Assembly: GCF_004217315.1 (NCBI RefSeq)
Contig: NZ_SGWR01000001.1
Location: 992,001 to 1,056,000 of the forward strand
Source of the DNA: Corticibacter populi
GTDB taxonomy: Bacteria > Pseudomonadota > Gammaproteobacteria > Burkholderiales > Burkholderiaceae_C
Direction: 5' to 3'
DNA: 64,000 nt
The notes under the pieces are model-generated. The model saw only the letters and a program-made list of their open reading frames with translations. It was not told the DNA's origin and did not search any database. Shown piece by piece: positions 1-7,931 of this stretch (positions are counted from its first letter, which is position 1; each line of letters starts with the position of its first letter). The position numbers and the translations under genes are program-made.

Positions 1-185
1 ACCAATGTTCCTGCCGCCCTCTCGTTGACTCCAGATAGGAGCCCCTGCACGTATGCAGACACGGCGGTGGTGACCTCCAGCGCCTGCTCAACAGGCGAAG
101 CCGGTCCATGATCAATCACTGCGCTCATTTCTTTGGTCAACTTTGGTAGAGGTTCATGCTCTCTTGGATCGAGCACTAGGTTCAT
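1..185 (-). CDS. Partial hypothetical protein running off the left edge
   Basis: An open frame reads leftwards from an ATG at 185 and is still open at the window edge (at least 61 residues). It begins MNLVLDPREHEPLPK and is hydrophilic, with no motif I recognise. The frame is also open upstream to in-frame TTG codons near 251, so the start is uncertain. It lies immediately downstream, in transcription sense, of the CRISPR mini-array. It could be a late phage gene or part of the accessory cassette. I cannot assign a function. Confidence 0.4.
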   Translation of the reverse strand, partial: MNLVLDPREHEPLPKLTKEMSAVIDHGPASPVEQALEVTTAVSAYVQGLLSGVNERAAGTL

Positions 186-333
186 GGTAGCAGGCTTGCC
201 AAATCTACGGAACAGAGCTGGTTCATATCCGTCAGAATCATGCAACAATTAGTCACATGCAGATATCCCTGTCACCCTTCGACCCCCTTCGCTTCGGCAT
301 CCACCTGCCCTGACGCAGGAAAGGCGGCTGCGA

Positions 334-541
334 TTTCTAAGCTGCCTGTGCGGCAGTGAACCTGCGATCTCGGTTCTGGAGCACGACATCAGTTTTCTGA
401 GCTGCCTACGCGGCAGTGAACGCCCAAATGCGCCACGTCGTGGCAGGCTCGCTTTTCTGAGCTGCCTACGCGGCAGTGAACGTGATCTACTTGACCTCAT
501 CGAGTCCTTGATGTTTCTGAGCTGCCTGTGCGGCAACGGGT
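334..541 (-). CRISPR. Cas-less type I-F-like CRISPR mini-array (4 repeats, 3 spacers)
   Basis: Four copies of a 28-bp repeat lie at 334-361, 394-421, 454-481 and 514-541, separated by three unique 32-bp spacers (362-393, 422-453, 482-513), an exact 60-bp period. On the minus strand the repeat starts GTTCACTGCCGC and ends GCTCAGAAA. It contains the CTGCC...GGCAG hairpin typical of type I-F repeats recognised by Cas6f. The copy at 334-361 is variant (CTTAG for CTCAG). The copy at 514-541 has lost its first bases (CCCGTT instead of GTTCAC). Only 18 bp separate the array from an inverted solitary repeat and then the HEPN stop codon, so there is no room for a normal leader. No cas gene is in the window, so any processing would need a host I-F machinery in trans. 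Confidence 0.93.
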
Positions 542-559
542 TGCGCGTGATAGGCTCTA

Positions 560-587
560 GTTCACTGCCGCACAGGCAGCTCAGAAA
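560..587 (+). repeat. Solitary CRISPR repeat in inverted orientation
   Basis: A full-length 28-bp I-F-like repeat (starting GTTCACTGCCGCACAGGC) reads in the direction opposite to the array. It ends one base before the stop codon of the HEPN gene. Its last 22 bases (566-587) are the perfect reverse complement of 514-535 in the neighbouring array repeat, leaving a 30-nt loop. A transcript crossing this site would form a 22-bp hairpin. Confidence 0.95.
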
Positions 588-977
588 TCACTGAGACCTC
601 ACAATTGCCAAGAGTCTCGCAACATCCGCCACTGCCTGACGCGCGGCGACATCATCAACGCCGCTCATCTGCAGCAGGTAATCTGCATCAACACGTCTAT
701 TCTTAAGCCCTGCCAAGACAAAGCCAATCTTACGAGAAGCCCTCTTTTGCTCTGCAGAGCACGCTTGATCAGGGCTCTTCAATCGATCGATCAACCGCTT
801 GTGCGTGCCTCCTGATCCGCCCTCTCTACCAACGGCCGGCAATGACGACTCATACTGAATGGAGGCGTGGTAACCACTGTAGTAGGCACGGCTAACACTT
901 GATCGATGCGCTGTCTCTGATGGCTGTTTCGATAGCTCGATCGCCAAATCCAAGATCGTCTCAGGCGTTGTAGACAT
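588..977 (-). CDS. HEPN-domain protein
   Basis: A 129-residue protein. An R-x6-H signature sits in the segment SRAYYSGYHASIQY (about residues 29-42), which is typical of HEPN-domain proteins. Many of these are RNases in toxin-antitoxin or abortive-infection systems. The rest is mostly helical and charged. Its ATG (977-975) follows the stop codon of the upstream gene without a gap, so the two are surely cotranscribed. The stop codon touches the inverted CRISPR repeat at 560-587. The partner is not a recognisable MNT nucleotidyltransferase, the usual HEPN antitoxin. RNase activity is inferred from the family only. Confidence 0.75.
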   Translation of the reverse strand: MSTTPETILDLAIELSKQPSETAHRSSVSRAYYSGYHASIQYESSLPAVGREGGSGGTHKRLIDRLKSPDQACSAEQKRASRKIGFVLAGLKNRRVDADYLLQMSGVDDVAARQAVADVARLLAIVRSQ

Positions 978-1736
978 TCAGTTGATCCCTGCAAAACCGA
1001 CAGTGAGCCCATCCACATCCAGGCAGCGCTCGACGATCCTGTCAGCCAACTCCCACGTCATGCTCGACGCTTCATCAACGGATGCAGTCACACGGTACTC
1101 GATGTGCAACGCTCCTTGCTGCGTGTCGTCTTCAGTGCCTGGGGGGATGATGAATTGCATCATCCCGCGCGTGCGGTGATGCCCATGCTTTTCCAGCACA
1201 ACCCCTGCTTCGTCAATGAGGCGGATGATCTGTTCGTCAGATATCTGCAGCCGGTCCAGGATGGAAACGACTTTCATAGCGACTGGAATCATGGTTGCCC
1301 CCTTGATGGCGATGTTCTCAGCCTTCGCCTGTTCTACAAATCTCAACACCGCACGATGAGCACCAACCAGCATGAGCTGTTCAACAGAACGATGCAGTGG
1401 CCTAGTTGGGTGTGGAAATACATACCTTAGCATTTCGTGTGCCTTACTTGCTTGCAAGACCCTGGCGCTGAAGAAAAATTTGCCGTAGCCTGCTTCCTGT
1501 GCATGTCCGTTGGCCTCAATGTTGCCAATCGTCCGAATGACAGCTTCGCGGTTGCCAAGAAGGCTTTCCAGGTCACAAGTAATCAGATCCGCCGACAAGG
1601 TGTCCGTTTTCCTCAATTTCTCGATTCCCTTGCGGATCAAACGCTCCTCAAACCTACTGACCTCATCCCGTTCCTGCAATGCGGTCAGCCGCTCGGCAAG
1701 ACGGTCGGTTTCGTTTTGTGGAACAGGTGAGGACAT
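978..1736 (-). CDS. Uncharacterised partner of the HEPN protein
   Basis: I place the start at the ATG at 1736 (MSSPVPQNETDRLAE). Upstream in-frame codons to 1862 overlap the divergent gene and look random. The product is about 252 residues. The first third is a charged, probably coiled helix (LTALQERDEVSRFEERL). The remainder looks globular, with GYGKFFFSARVLQ in the middle and IEYRVTASVDEASS near the end. I see no DNA-binding, nuclease or nucleotidyltransferase motif. It is the first gene of a two-gene operon with the HEPN gene and diverges from the secreted-protein gene at 1795. It could be the antitoxin, sensor or effector partner. That role is inferred only from the gene pairing. Confidence 0.65.
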   Translation of the reverse strand: MSSPVPQNETDRLAERLTALQERDEVSRFEERLIRKGIEKLRKTDTLSADLITCDLESLLGNREAVIRTIGNIEANGHAQEAGYGKFFFSARVLQASKAHEMLRYVFPHPTRPLHRSVEQLMLVGAHRAVLRFVEQAKAENIAIKGATMIPVAMKVVSILDRLQISDEQIIRLIDEAGVVLEKHGHHRTRGMMQFIIPPGTEDDTQQGALHIEYRVTASVDEASSMTWELADRIVERCLDVDGLTVGFAGIN

Positions 1737-1794
1737 TTGAGTTGGGGGCTGAAGGAATGTTCTATCATAAATCATGCCATACACAATTTGTTGC

Positions 1795-2652
1795 ATGAAA
1801 CGCCTTCTCCTCATAGCTGCTTTTGTCGCTCCTCTTTCCGGCTTCGCTGGGTCAGGGGCCAACTACGCAGAATGCCTGCTGGAGACGATGCCGGGCACCA
1901 CCAACGCGCAAGGATTCGGTGCGGGCTTGCGGCTGTGCCAGCAAGCACACCCGGATGGCTACTTTGTCATCGAGCGTGGATCAGGGAAGGGCCTGTTCGG
2001 GCCAAAGTCAGGCGATGCCTGCACGGTGGCGAAGAGCCGCGGCACAACTTGGGCGCCTGCGGCGGCCGCAATCAATCAGGCTTGTCAGTGCCTGTATAGC
2101 GATGGTCGAAGTGCGGAACTGTGCGACAACAGCGTACGCACGGCAGCACAACTGGTTGACCCGCTTGAGCACATCAAACGCCACGGCTATGACAATGTCC
2201 GCCGCGGCTCCGGCAATGAAACCGGCACCATGTACAGCATCAACGAGAAGGCCGAACCGCGCCGCGTCTCAGAGCTGACGCACACAATTTCCCGGCTTGA
2301 CCAAGCCAAAGGGGCAGCGGAGATTTGTACCTATTTCGGCAACCAGGGCATGGCCGCGTCGGGTGCAACGTCCTTGCGTTTGGCGGCATCAGGCTACCGT
2401 GGCGATGTGATCGCATGCTCATTGCAGTACACGGCAAAATCGGGAGAAAAAAGTCCTCAGATCATCTTCTATCGTGAAAATGGGAGTGAGATGTACATGT
2501 ACACCGTCACTCCCATCCGCTACCTCACAGATGAAGAGGCAGGTTTCTCCGGTAGCGCTCAATCTGAGCAAGGGAATAGGAGGGCGAATCCGGGCAGTCA
2601 GAAGCGGTACTACACAGATGAGGAGATGGGGATACCGCCGACGCCGCCTTAA
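1795..2652 (+). CDS. Secreted hypothetical protein (phage cargo)
   Basis: A 285-residue protein starting MKRLLLIAAFVAPLSGFAG, a clear Sec signal peptide with a likely cleavage after FAG. The mature part has several cysteines (ECLLE, LRLCQQ, DACTVA, CQCLY, ELCDN), suggesting disulphides in the periplasm. The C-terminus carries repeated YLTDEEAG and YYTDEEMG motifs and ends in prolines. Its TAA stop (2650-2652) overlaps the TAA stop of the convergent structural gene (2651-2649) in one TTAA. It is transcribed against the late operon and next to the HEPN cassette, so it looks like a lysogeny-expressed cargo gene. No family recognised. Confidence 0.75.
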   Translation: MKRLLLIAAFVAPLSGFAGSGANYAECLLETMPGTTNAQGFGAGLRLCQQAHPDGYFVIERGSGKGLFGPKSGDACTVAKSRGTTWAPAAAAINQACQCLYSDGRSAELCDNSVRTAAQLVDPLEHIKRHGYDNVRRGSGNETGTMYSINEKAEPRRVSELTHTISRLDQAKGAAEICTYFGNQGMAASGATSLRLAASGYRGDVIACSLQYTAKSGEKSPQIIFYRENGSEMYMYTVTPIRYLTDEEAGFSGSAQSEQGNRRANPGSQKRYYTDEEMGIPPTPP

Positions 2653-4859
2653 GTCAGCTCCCACCCATCACTTGTCCACCGTGCGGCCTGGCCATTTGGC
2701 ATTGCGTAAATCGTCCCTATCTGTCTCTCTCCGACTCTGGCAGGCAGCTGCGCAACCGCCTGCTGCCCTCCCCCGCCCTCAACACGCTCCACCTGTCCGG
2801 TCCGCTGGTTGTAGCGGATCACACTACCCTCGGTTGTTGATCCGTCCTGGTTCTTTGTCTGCGGCGTGACTTGCACGCGCCAATCGCTACCGTCCGCCCG
2901 GCCGAACACGTCGGGATACTGCTGCACGAGCGACTGCCGTTCCTCTGGCGCGGCAGAGTCGTAGCGAGCGAGGATGCTGGCCCGTCGCTGAGCTTGACCG
3001 ATTTCAAGATCACGCAAGCGCCCTGCATCCGTCGCCTCCCCCTCTTTCAATGCCAATTCCCGGCTGTTGATAGCACTACGCCCACTCTCACGCATGTTCT
3101 CCGCGGAGATTTCGGCGGCTGACTGCTGAGACCGCGCCAGTCGATCGGCGTCTGCTGTGCGAGCCTCGGCACCCAGCCGCTCTGTTTGACTCTCCGCTCC
3201 AACCTGGGTGCGATAGACCTCTGCAAGCGCGGCTCGCTGCGAACGGGTCAAGCTGCTGTCATTCGAAAGTGAGTCGAGAACCCTTTTCCTCGCCGCCTGT
3301 GCGTTGCGATTCTCAGGGTCAAAGCCGAAGGCGGCCGGGGTTCTCCGACCACCCGAAGCCATAGCTGTTTGCGGCACCCCGCCGGATACCGCGCCAACTC
3401 TCTGAAGCGCGTCAATATCGCCGCGGGCCGCAGCCGCATCCTGCGCAGCCTTGACCTGCTGATATGCCGATGGTAAGCCCCGAGCGGATCCCATTGCAGA
3501 AGCGGCAACGGTGTCCACTCGACCGAATCCGCTGCCACGGATGCCAGCACCAGGTAGAGCCTGCCCGTCTGCGCCGGTGTACGAAACCGGCCCACTCACA
3601 TCCGTGCCGCTGAATGCCATACTGCCATCAGGCTTACGCACCATCTGCACGCGACCCTGCGGGTTGTCAGCCGCGACCTGAGCGTTGGTTTTACCGGTTC
3701 GGCTGTCGGCCTCGTAGGCTACGGGAGAATTGCCCTGTGACTGCCGTGGCGCGGGGGGGGTCGGCTGCGCAAGCTCCGGCGACGCGACAGTATTCAGCGA
3801 TGGATTCGCATAACGACCGGCGGTTGAGAGGCCGGAGACGCCCAAGAGCCCCTGAGACTCCGTGTTGACTCTTCCCGCGAGGCCCGTCTGTTGCGCCGCC
3901 GCTGTGCGCGTCGGCCCTGCTCCCGTCGCGTTATATGCAGGCGGAGGGGTGCTGGTCACACGCGGATTGGTCTGAGCCTCAACCTCTGGACGAAACGGCC
4001 GCACGCTTGCATTGCGCTGTCTCGGCAGCATAGCCGCACGAGCTTCTGCCGCACTCTGTGCGCCATTGGCGGAATAGTCTGCGCCCCACGCTGCCCGGCT
4101 CTGGGCGGTTTCAGCCTGCTGCTGCCGCGCCAGACCTTGCCGGTAATCGCGCTGGGTAGTTGGAGTCGTCAGACCTTGGTTGCTGCGTTCATTCTCATCA
4201 ACCACGCCTCCACTGGCCAATTGCTGGCGCGGTTCATCCGGAATCCATCGGCCAGGAAAGCCACCAACGCGGCCACCATGCGCGAAGAACTGCTGCGGCT
4301 CTTTCTTTTGCTGCACGAATCGCTCAAACCTCTCCGCATTAAAGCCAAGGCGCGGCTCTTCGGCAGGCTTTGGCGGCTTGCCAAGCCCTCGCGGCACATG
4401 CGTCTGGTCCTTCATCTGCTCAAGTGCCTTCACGCCCACGCCATGCACCTGCTCAGGCGAGAGAACATGCTCACCGTTGCTCAGTGCCACCGGCACATTC
4501 TTGCGCGGAAACAGGCCGCGCGGGCGCAAATGCTCCGGCAATTCGGGAGCTGGCGCGCGCGGCTTAGGGAACAGGCCGCGCGGCATGGCCACGCCGGGAA
4601 TCTCAACAGGCGGCGGTGGCGGGCGATTCTCAGGCGGCAATCCACGGGGCGGCTCGACGCCCATCGCGACCAGATTCTCATGACCCATCTTGTCGGTAGA
4701 GTCGGCGGGCATCACAAACGAGCCCTCGGGAAGATCGGTGCGCACGCTGTCCGAGGTACTGGTGCCGGGTCCGACAACGGGTCCGCGCTTTGGGAACAGC
4801 CCGCGCGGCTGGTGCATCTGCTCCCACTGCTCTTGGTCTTTGATGTTAAATCCGTGCAT
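2649..4859 (-). CDS. Large phage structural protein, proline- and glutamine-rich
   Basis: A 736-residue protein at the downstream end of the visible head operon. The N-terminal ~190 residues are low-complexity, with recurring PRGLFPK/PRGLPP motifs. They also carry two copies of a phage structural motif (GSFVMPADSTDKMG and GEHVLSPEQVHGVG). Then come HGG/ASGG turns (FAHGGRVGG, ASGGVV) and a long Q/A-rich region. A helical segment (about residues 530-610) and a beta-rich tail follow. This layout and its place after the head-completion gene fit an internal or tail-associated virion protein. I cannot name the exact role. Its stop overlaps that of the convergent secreted-protein gene. Confidence 0.8.
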   Translation of the reverse strand: MHGFNIKDQEQWEQMHQPRGLFPKRGPVVGPGTSTSDSVRTDLPEGSFVMPADSTDKMGHENLVAMGVEPPRGLPPENRPPPPPVEIPGVAMPRGLFPKPRAPAPELPEHLRPRGLFPRKNVPVALSNGEHVLSPEQVHGVGVKALEQMKDQTHVPRGLGKPPKPAEEPRLGFNAERFERFVQQKKEPQQFFAHGGRVGGFPGRWIPDEPRQQLASGGVVDENERSNQGLTTPTTQRDYRQGLARQQQAETAQSRAAWGADYSANGAQSAAEARAAMLPRQRNASVRPFRPEVEAQTNPRVTSTPPPAYNATGAGPTRTAAAQQTGLAGRVNTESQGLLGVSGLSTAGRYANPSLNTVASPELAQPTPPAPRQSQGNSPVAYEADSRTGKTNAQVAADNPQGRVQMVRKPDGSMAFSGTDVSGPVSYTGADGQALPGAGIRGSGFGRVDTVAASAMGSARGLPSAYQQVKAAQDAAAARGDIDALQRVGAVSGGVPQTAMASGGRRTPAAFGFDPENRNAQAARKRVLDSLSNDSSLTRSQRAALAEVYRTQVGAESQTERLGAEARTADADRLARSQQSAAEISAENMRESGRSAINSRELALKEGEATDAGRLRDLEIGQAQRRASILARYDSAAPEERQSLVQQYPDVFGRADGSDWRVQVTPQTKNQDGSTTEGSVIRYNQRTGQVERVEGGGGQQAVAQLPARVGERQIGTIYAMPNGQAARWTSDGWELT

Positions 4860-4886
4860 ATGGCAAAAGTCCCTTTGTCGCGTGAC

Positions 4887-5564
4887 TCACGCGAGGATTG
4901 AAACGTTCTGGTGCACCACGTCCTCTCGGGTGATGCGGCGCATGTCGCTGTCTGGCAGCGGGCCGAAGTAGCGCGTGAAAGCAGCCTCGGCATTGATCGA
5001 TCGCTGGGGGTCGAACACCTCAGTGTCAGGAATGCTGAACGCCTGGTGCAGGACCCACTGGATCAAATGCACATGACTGGCCTGGTGAATCTCTGGCTCG
5101 TCGCTGGGCTGATCCAGCCTGCGCAATGGCAGTCGGTACGCTTCGATCTCCAGCACCTCGCCATCCACCAACTTGCCTACCAGCGTCAGCGTGGTTTCGT
5201 CCTGCAGCGCCCAGATGGCCGGGCAGTCCATTGCACGCCAATCCCGCGCGTGCTGGTCCAGCCACTCAGGCGCCTTGATCGCCACACGTCGCACATCGCG
5301 GCGCGGGTGGTCAGGCGCCGGCTGAATCTGCAGCGAGATGATTTCATAGAGGGCCGGATGCAGAGGGTACGCCTGCTGCCCGGCCAGCAGATCAATTCTG
5401 CAGACAGCAGGAGTTGTGGTATCGCGCAGCAAGCGGCCACGAACGGACGCCTGATCCTGCGCATCGTTGAACCAATCCGTCAGCTCCGCATCGCTCCAGA
5501 AATACGGCTCGACCTTGTCGTTTGCCAGCGTACGAAACCGGCGAATCAGTTCAGAAAGGGTCAT
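4887..5564 (-). CDS. Head-tail adaptor-like phage protein
   Basis: A 225-residue protein starting MTLSELIRRFRTLANDK. Early features are typical of short head-completion proteins (YFWSDAELTDWFNDAQDQA), as in P22 gp4-like adaptors. It has a beta-rich centre and a helical C-terminus. The start codon overlaps the stop of the gene upstream by one base (5564), showing translational coupling. It sits downstream of the capsid genes and upstream of the 736-residue protein. The adaptor role is inferred from size, order and the N-terminal motif. Confidence 0.7.
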   Translation of the reverse strand: MTLSELIRRFRTLANDKVEPYFWSDAELTDWFNDAQDQASVRGRLLRDTTTPAVCRIDLLAGQQAYPLHPALYEIISLQIQPAPDHPRRDVRRVAIKAPEWLDQHARDWRAMDCPAIWALQDETTLTLVGKLVDGEVLEIEAYRLPLRRLDQPSDEPEIHQASHVHLIQWVLHQAFSIPDTEVFDPQRSINAEAAFTRYFGPLPDSDMRRITREDVVHQNVSILA

Positions 5565-5974
5565 CAGATCACCCCATGCGCTTCCACGAGGTTCTGCACC
5601 TCGATGCGCAGCGTGCCGACGGCCTTGCGCTTGTCCAACTCGACCTCATAGCGCTTGGCGTAGGCCTCAAGAGCGGCTTTATCCATGCTCTCGATCTCGG
5701 CCAGCACACCAGCGAGCAGATCGGCCTGTTGCTTGGCCTCGGCCTCTGCCGCTTCTTGCGCCGCCTTGGCCTGTTGGACTTCGGCGTCCTCTTGCTTGGC
5801 TGCAGGGTCGGCCTGTTGCTTGGCCTCGGCAGGCTGGAACTCCGCAAAGCGCAGTAGCATCTTCGCGTCAAGCTCCGGCACCAGCTTGGCATCGCCTGGC
5901 GCCCAGACATTGCGCAGCTTCGTCGCGTCGCGGTAGGGCTTGCGCCCGGTGTATTGGATCTTGATGAAATTCAT
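5564..5974 (-). CDS. Phage head-region protein with Ala-rich coiled coil
   Basis: A 136-residue protein starting MNFIKIQYTGRKPYRD, preceded by a strong GCAGGAGG ribosome-binding site. Residues about 50-95 form an alanine/glutamine-rich helix with repeated AEAKQQAD, almost certainly a coiled coil. The last 40 residues (MDKAALEAYAKRYEVELDKR...) resemble the small helix-extension-helix domains at the C-termini of several phage head proteins. It lies between the putative decoration protein and the adaptor. Structural or assembly role likely. Confidence 0.65.
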   Translation of the reverse strand: MNFIKIQYTGRKPYRDATKLRNVWAPGDAKLVPELDAKMLLRFAEFQPAEAKQQADPAAKQEDAEVQQAKAAQEAAEAEAKQQADLLAGVLAEIESMDKAALEAYAKRYEVELDKRKAVGTLRIEVQNLVEAHGVI

Positions 5975-6016
5975 GAATGCCTCCTGCGGCCAGCCGGTCG
6001 CCCGGCCAGCCTGTTC

Positions 6017-6496
6017 TTAGTTGACGCCTTCGGCAATACCGAAGATGACAACCTCGACCTCGGACGCCTTGGCGTTGTCTGCGCCGGCCAATGTCAACGT
6101 CAGGTAGGCATCCTTCTTCAGGACCACCGTGCCGTTGGCCGTCGCATTGCGCAGGCGCGCAGCGGCGGACAGCACCAGCCCGGTGCCAAAGTAGTCATCG
6201 TCTTGTGGTGCAGCGGTGTCGTCCTTGCCGTCCACATAGGCGAAGCCCAGCTTTCCTGTGACGCTGGCCGTCAGGCCAACCTTGACCAGCACCTGGCTGT
6301 CCACGAAACGGAAACCCGCTGGCAGGATGCCGATGCGGATCACATCGCCTTGGGCCGCCGCAGCCGTGGAGTCGGAGTTGAGAACCGCGCCAGCGGCATT
6401 GGTAGCCAGCAGATAGCGCAGCGCGGACAGGTTGCCCCAGGGAGTAGAGCCCAGCGACACACCTGCGTCCTTGATCGTCTTGGTAATGGTTGCCAT
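6017..6496 (-). CDS. Putative capsid decoration or head protein
   Basis: A 159-residue, beta-rich, alanine/glycine-rich protein (MATITKTIKDAGVSLGSTP) lying just downstream of the major capsid gene. That is the usual place for a decoration or head-stabilising protein. The ribosome-binding site GGAGGCCGAC precedes the ATG at 6496. The segments VTGKLGFAYVDGKDD and VVLKKDAYLTLTLAG suggest a beta-sandwich. Assignment rests on position and composition. Confidence 0.6.
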   Translation of the reverse strand: MATITKTIKDAGVSLGSTPWGNLSALRYLLATNAAGAVLNSDSTAAAAQGDVIRIGILPAGFRFVDSQVLVKVGLTASVTGKLGFAYVDGKDDTAAPQDDDYFGTGLVLSAAARLRNATANGTVVLKKDAYLTLTLAGADNAKASEVEVVIFGIAEGVN

Positions 6497-6568
6497 GTCG
6501 GCCTCCGTAGAAATGCGTTGAAATGAATTGAGTGGAAAACAGCAGGGCCGAAGCCCTGCGTGTGCCGC

Positions 6569-7870
6569 TTAGGCGGTGCGCTCGCCAGGGATGATCTTCA
6601 CCGCCGTGTCGATCGCGATTGCGCCGTGGTCGGTGATGTGCTTGACGCCGTTGCCTTGATCCACCGCCCAGCGCACTTTGCTCGAGCCCTGGATGGCGCC
6701 GATCAGCAGTTCGCGCTTGTCGTCGTGGTCAAACGTCTTCTCTTTCCAGAAGAACGGCATGCCACCGTGGCCGCTGGCCGCGAAGGCTTGCGCAACCGCC
6801 TGGCCGCCCAGCAGGATGGCGCGATCCACTGCGTGCGTGGTGCCAAACGAAGCTGGGACAGTCGCCACGCTTTCAGTCTCGCTGGTGAACGACGCCGCAT
6901 AGCGGATTTCGTCGCCGGCGTAGAAGCGGATCGGCTTGGGCATCTTGCAGATCAGCACACCGTTCCACAGCCCCACCTCGCCCAGGAACAGCGGATGCTG
7001 CTTGGCCTTGGCTGCGCGATTCATCGCCGCGACCTGGAGCTGGCGGAATTGCGGATCAGCGGCGAACGCGTGGTACTGCGCAGGCGATACCAGCAGGCAG
7101 CGCAGCGGCGAGTCCTCGGCCACGATGTCACCGGGGATCTTCACCGCGGGCGGTGGCAGCTGGATGGATTCGATGGTGGTACGGATGCCATCCACCACGT
7201 CCATGCTCAGCACATCGGTCGTCTGCAGGCCAATCTCACCGCCGGCGACGCTGACAGGCGCCACGCCGTGCGTGCCATCGGCCAGGTAGTGGCGGTTCTT
7301 GGTCGGCGCCAGCACCGGGTTGACCAGGAATTCCGCAAACTGCGGATGGTCAGCGGTAGGTACACGCCACTCGATGCCAGTCTGGAAGCCGCGCGCGCCA
7401 GCCATGTGCACCAGTAGCGATTGATCCAGGAACGCATCCATCACGCTTTGAGCCACCGGGCGGCCCAGCTTGCGGAAATCCACCACCGAGCGCAGACCAG
7501 TCATGGTGTCGCCCAGATCCACCGGAAGACGTGCTTGGTTCACGCGGACACGCGCCTGATCGTATGTCAAACCAGTGCCCTTGCCCTCGGCCATGCGGCT
7601 GCCCATGATCGGGTATGCGCCGAACGGCTGCAAGAACTGGAACTCAACCTCGTCGCCTTTGCCGCGCGACAGGTCAACCGTTTTGACGATTGGCATGTCT
7701 GCCGTGGTCTGCTTGCGGATGGTCTCGGAGGCACCTCCTTCACCCTTGGGCAAGGTGCCAGACAGGCGACCCAACGTCGAATTGCGCTGCATGGACTGCG
7801 CGAACAGCCCTGCAGCCTGAACATACATGGCCTTCTCGGAAGCGGCGGCCACGACGGTTTTATTGGTCAT
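6569..7870 (-). CDS. Major capsid protein, N4-gp56 (DUF4043-like) family
   Basis: A 433-residue protein. I use the ATG at 7870 because AAGGAGG lies six bases upstream; the upstream in-frame TTG has no such site. Family-typical stretches are KGEGGASETIRKQTTAD, FQFLQPFGAYPIMG, QARLPVDLGDTMTGLRS and GMPFFWKEKTFDHDDK. Podovirus-type and Shiga-toxin-phage-type capsid proteins of the N4-gp56/DUF4043 group have this length. It follows the scaffold gene and precedes the decoration gene, the standard order. Confidence 0.85.
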   Translation of the reverse strand: MTNKTVVAAASEKAMYVQAAGLFAQSMQRNSTLGRLSGTLPKGEGGASETIRKQTTADMPIVKTVDLSRGKGDEVEFQFLQPFGAYPIMGSRMAEGKGTGLTYDQARVRVNQARLPVDLGDTMTGLRSVVDFRKLGRPVAQSVMDAFLDQSLLVHMAGARGFQTGIEWRVPTADHPQFAEFLVNPVLAPTKNRHYLADGTHGVAPVSVAGGEIGLQTTDVLSMDVVDGIRTTIESIQLPPPAVKIPGDIVAEDSPLRCLLVSPAQYHAFAADPQFRQLQVAAMNRAAKAKQHPLFLGEVGLWNGVLICKMPKPIRFYAGDEIRYAASFTSETESVATVPASFGTTHAVDRAILLGGQAVAQAFAASGHGGMPFFWKEKTFDHDDKRELLIGAIQGSSKVRWAVDQGNGVKHITDHGAIAIDTAVKIIPGERTA

Positions 7871-7931
7871 GATGACCTCCTTCAATTGGATTGCGTGGGC
7901 GACTCATCAAAAAGTGGCCCGGTTGATTTGG

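Noticed and set aside
249-536. A 95-codon minus-strand frame with repeated RQLRK motifs
   Set aside because: It is just the translation of the CRISPR repeats and spacers.
334-541. A complete CRISPR-Cas locus
   Set aside because: No cas1, cas3, csy or other cas gene is present; the Cas2-like protein at 18819 is the SinR type and 18 kb away.
3891-4901. Long plus-strand frames opposite the 736-residue structural gene
   Set aside because: Arg/Cys/His-rich nonsense character and antisense to a well-formed gene with operon context.
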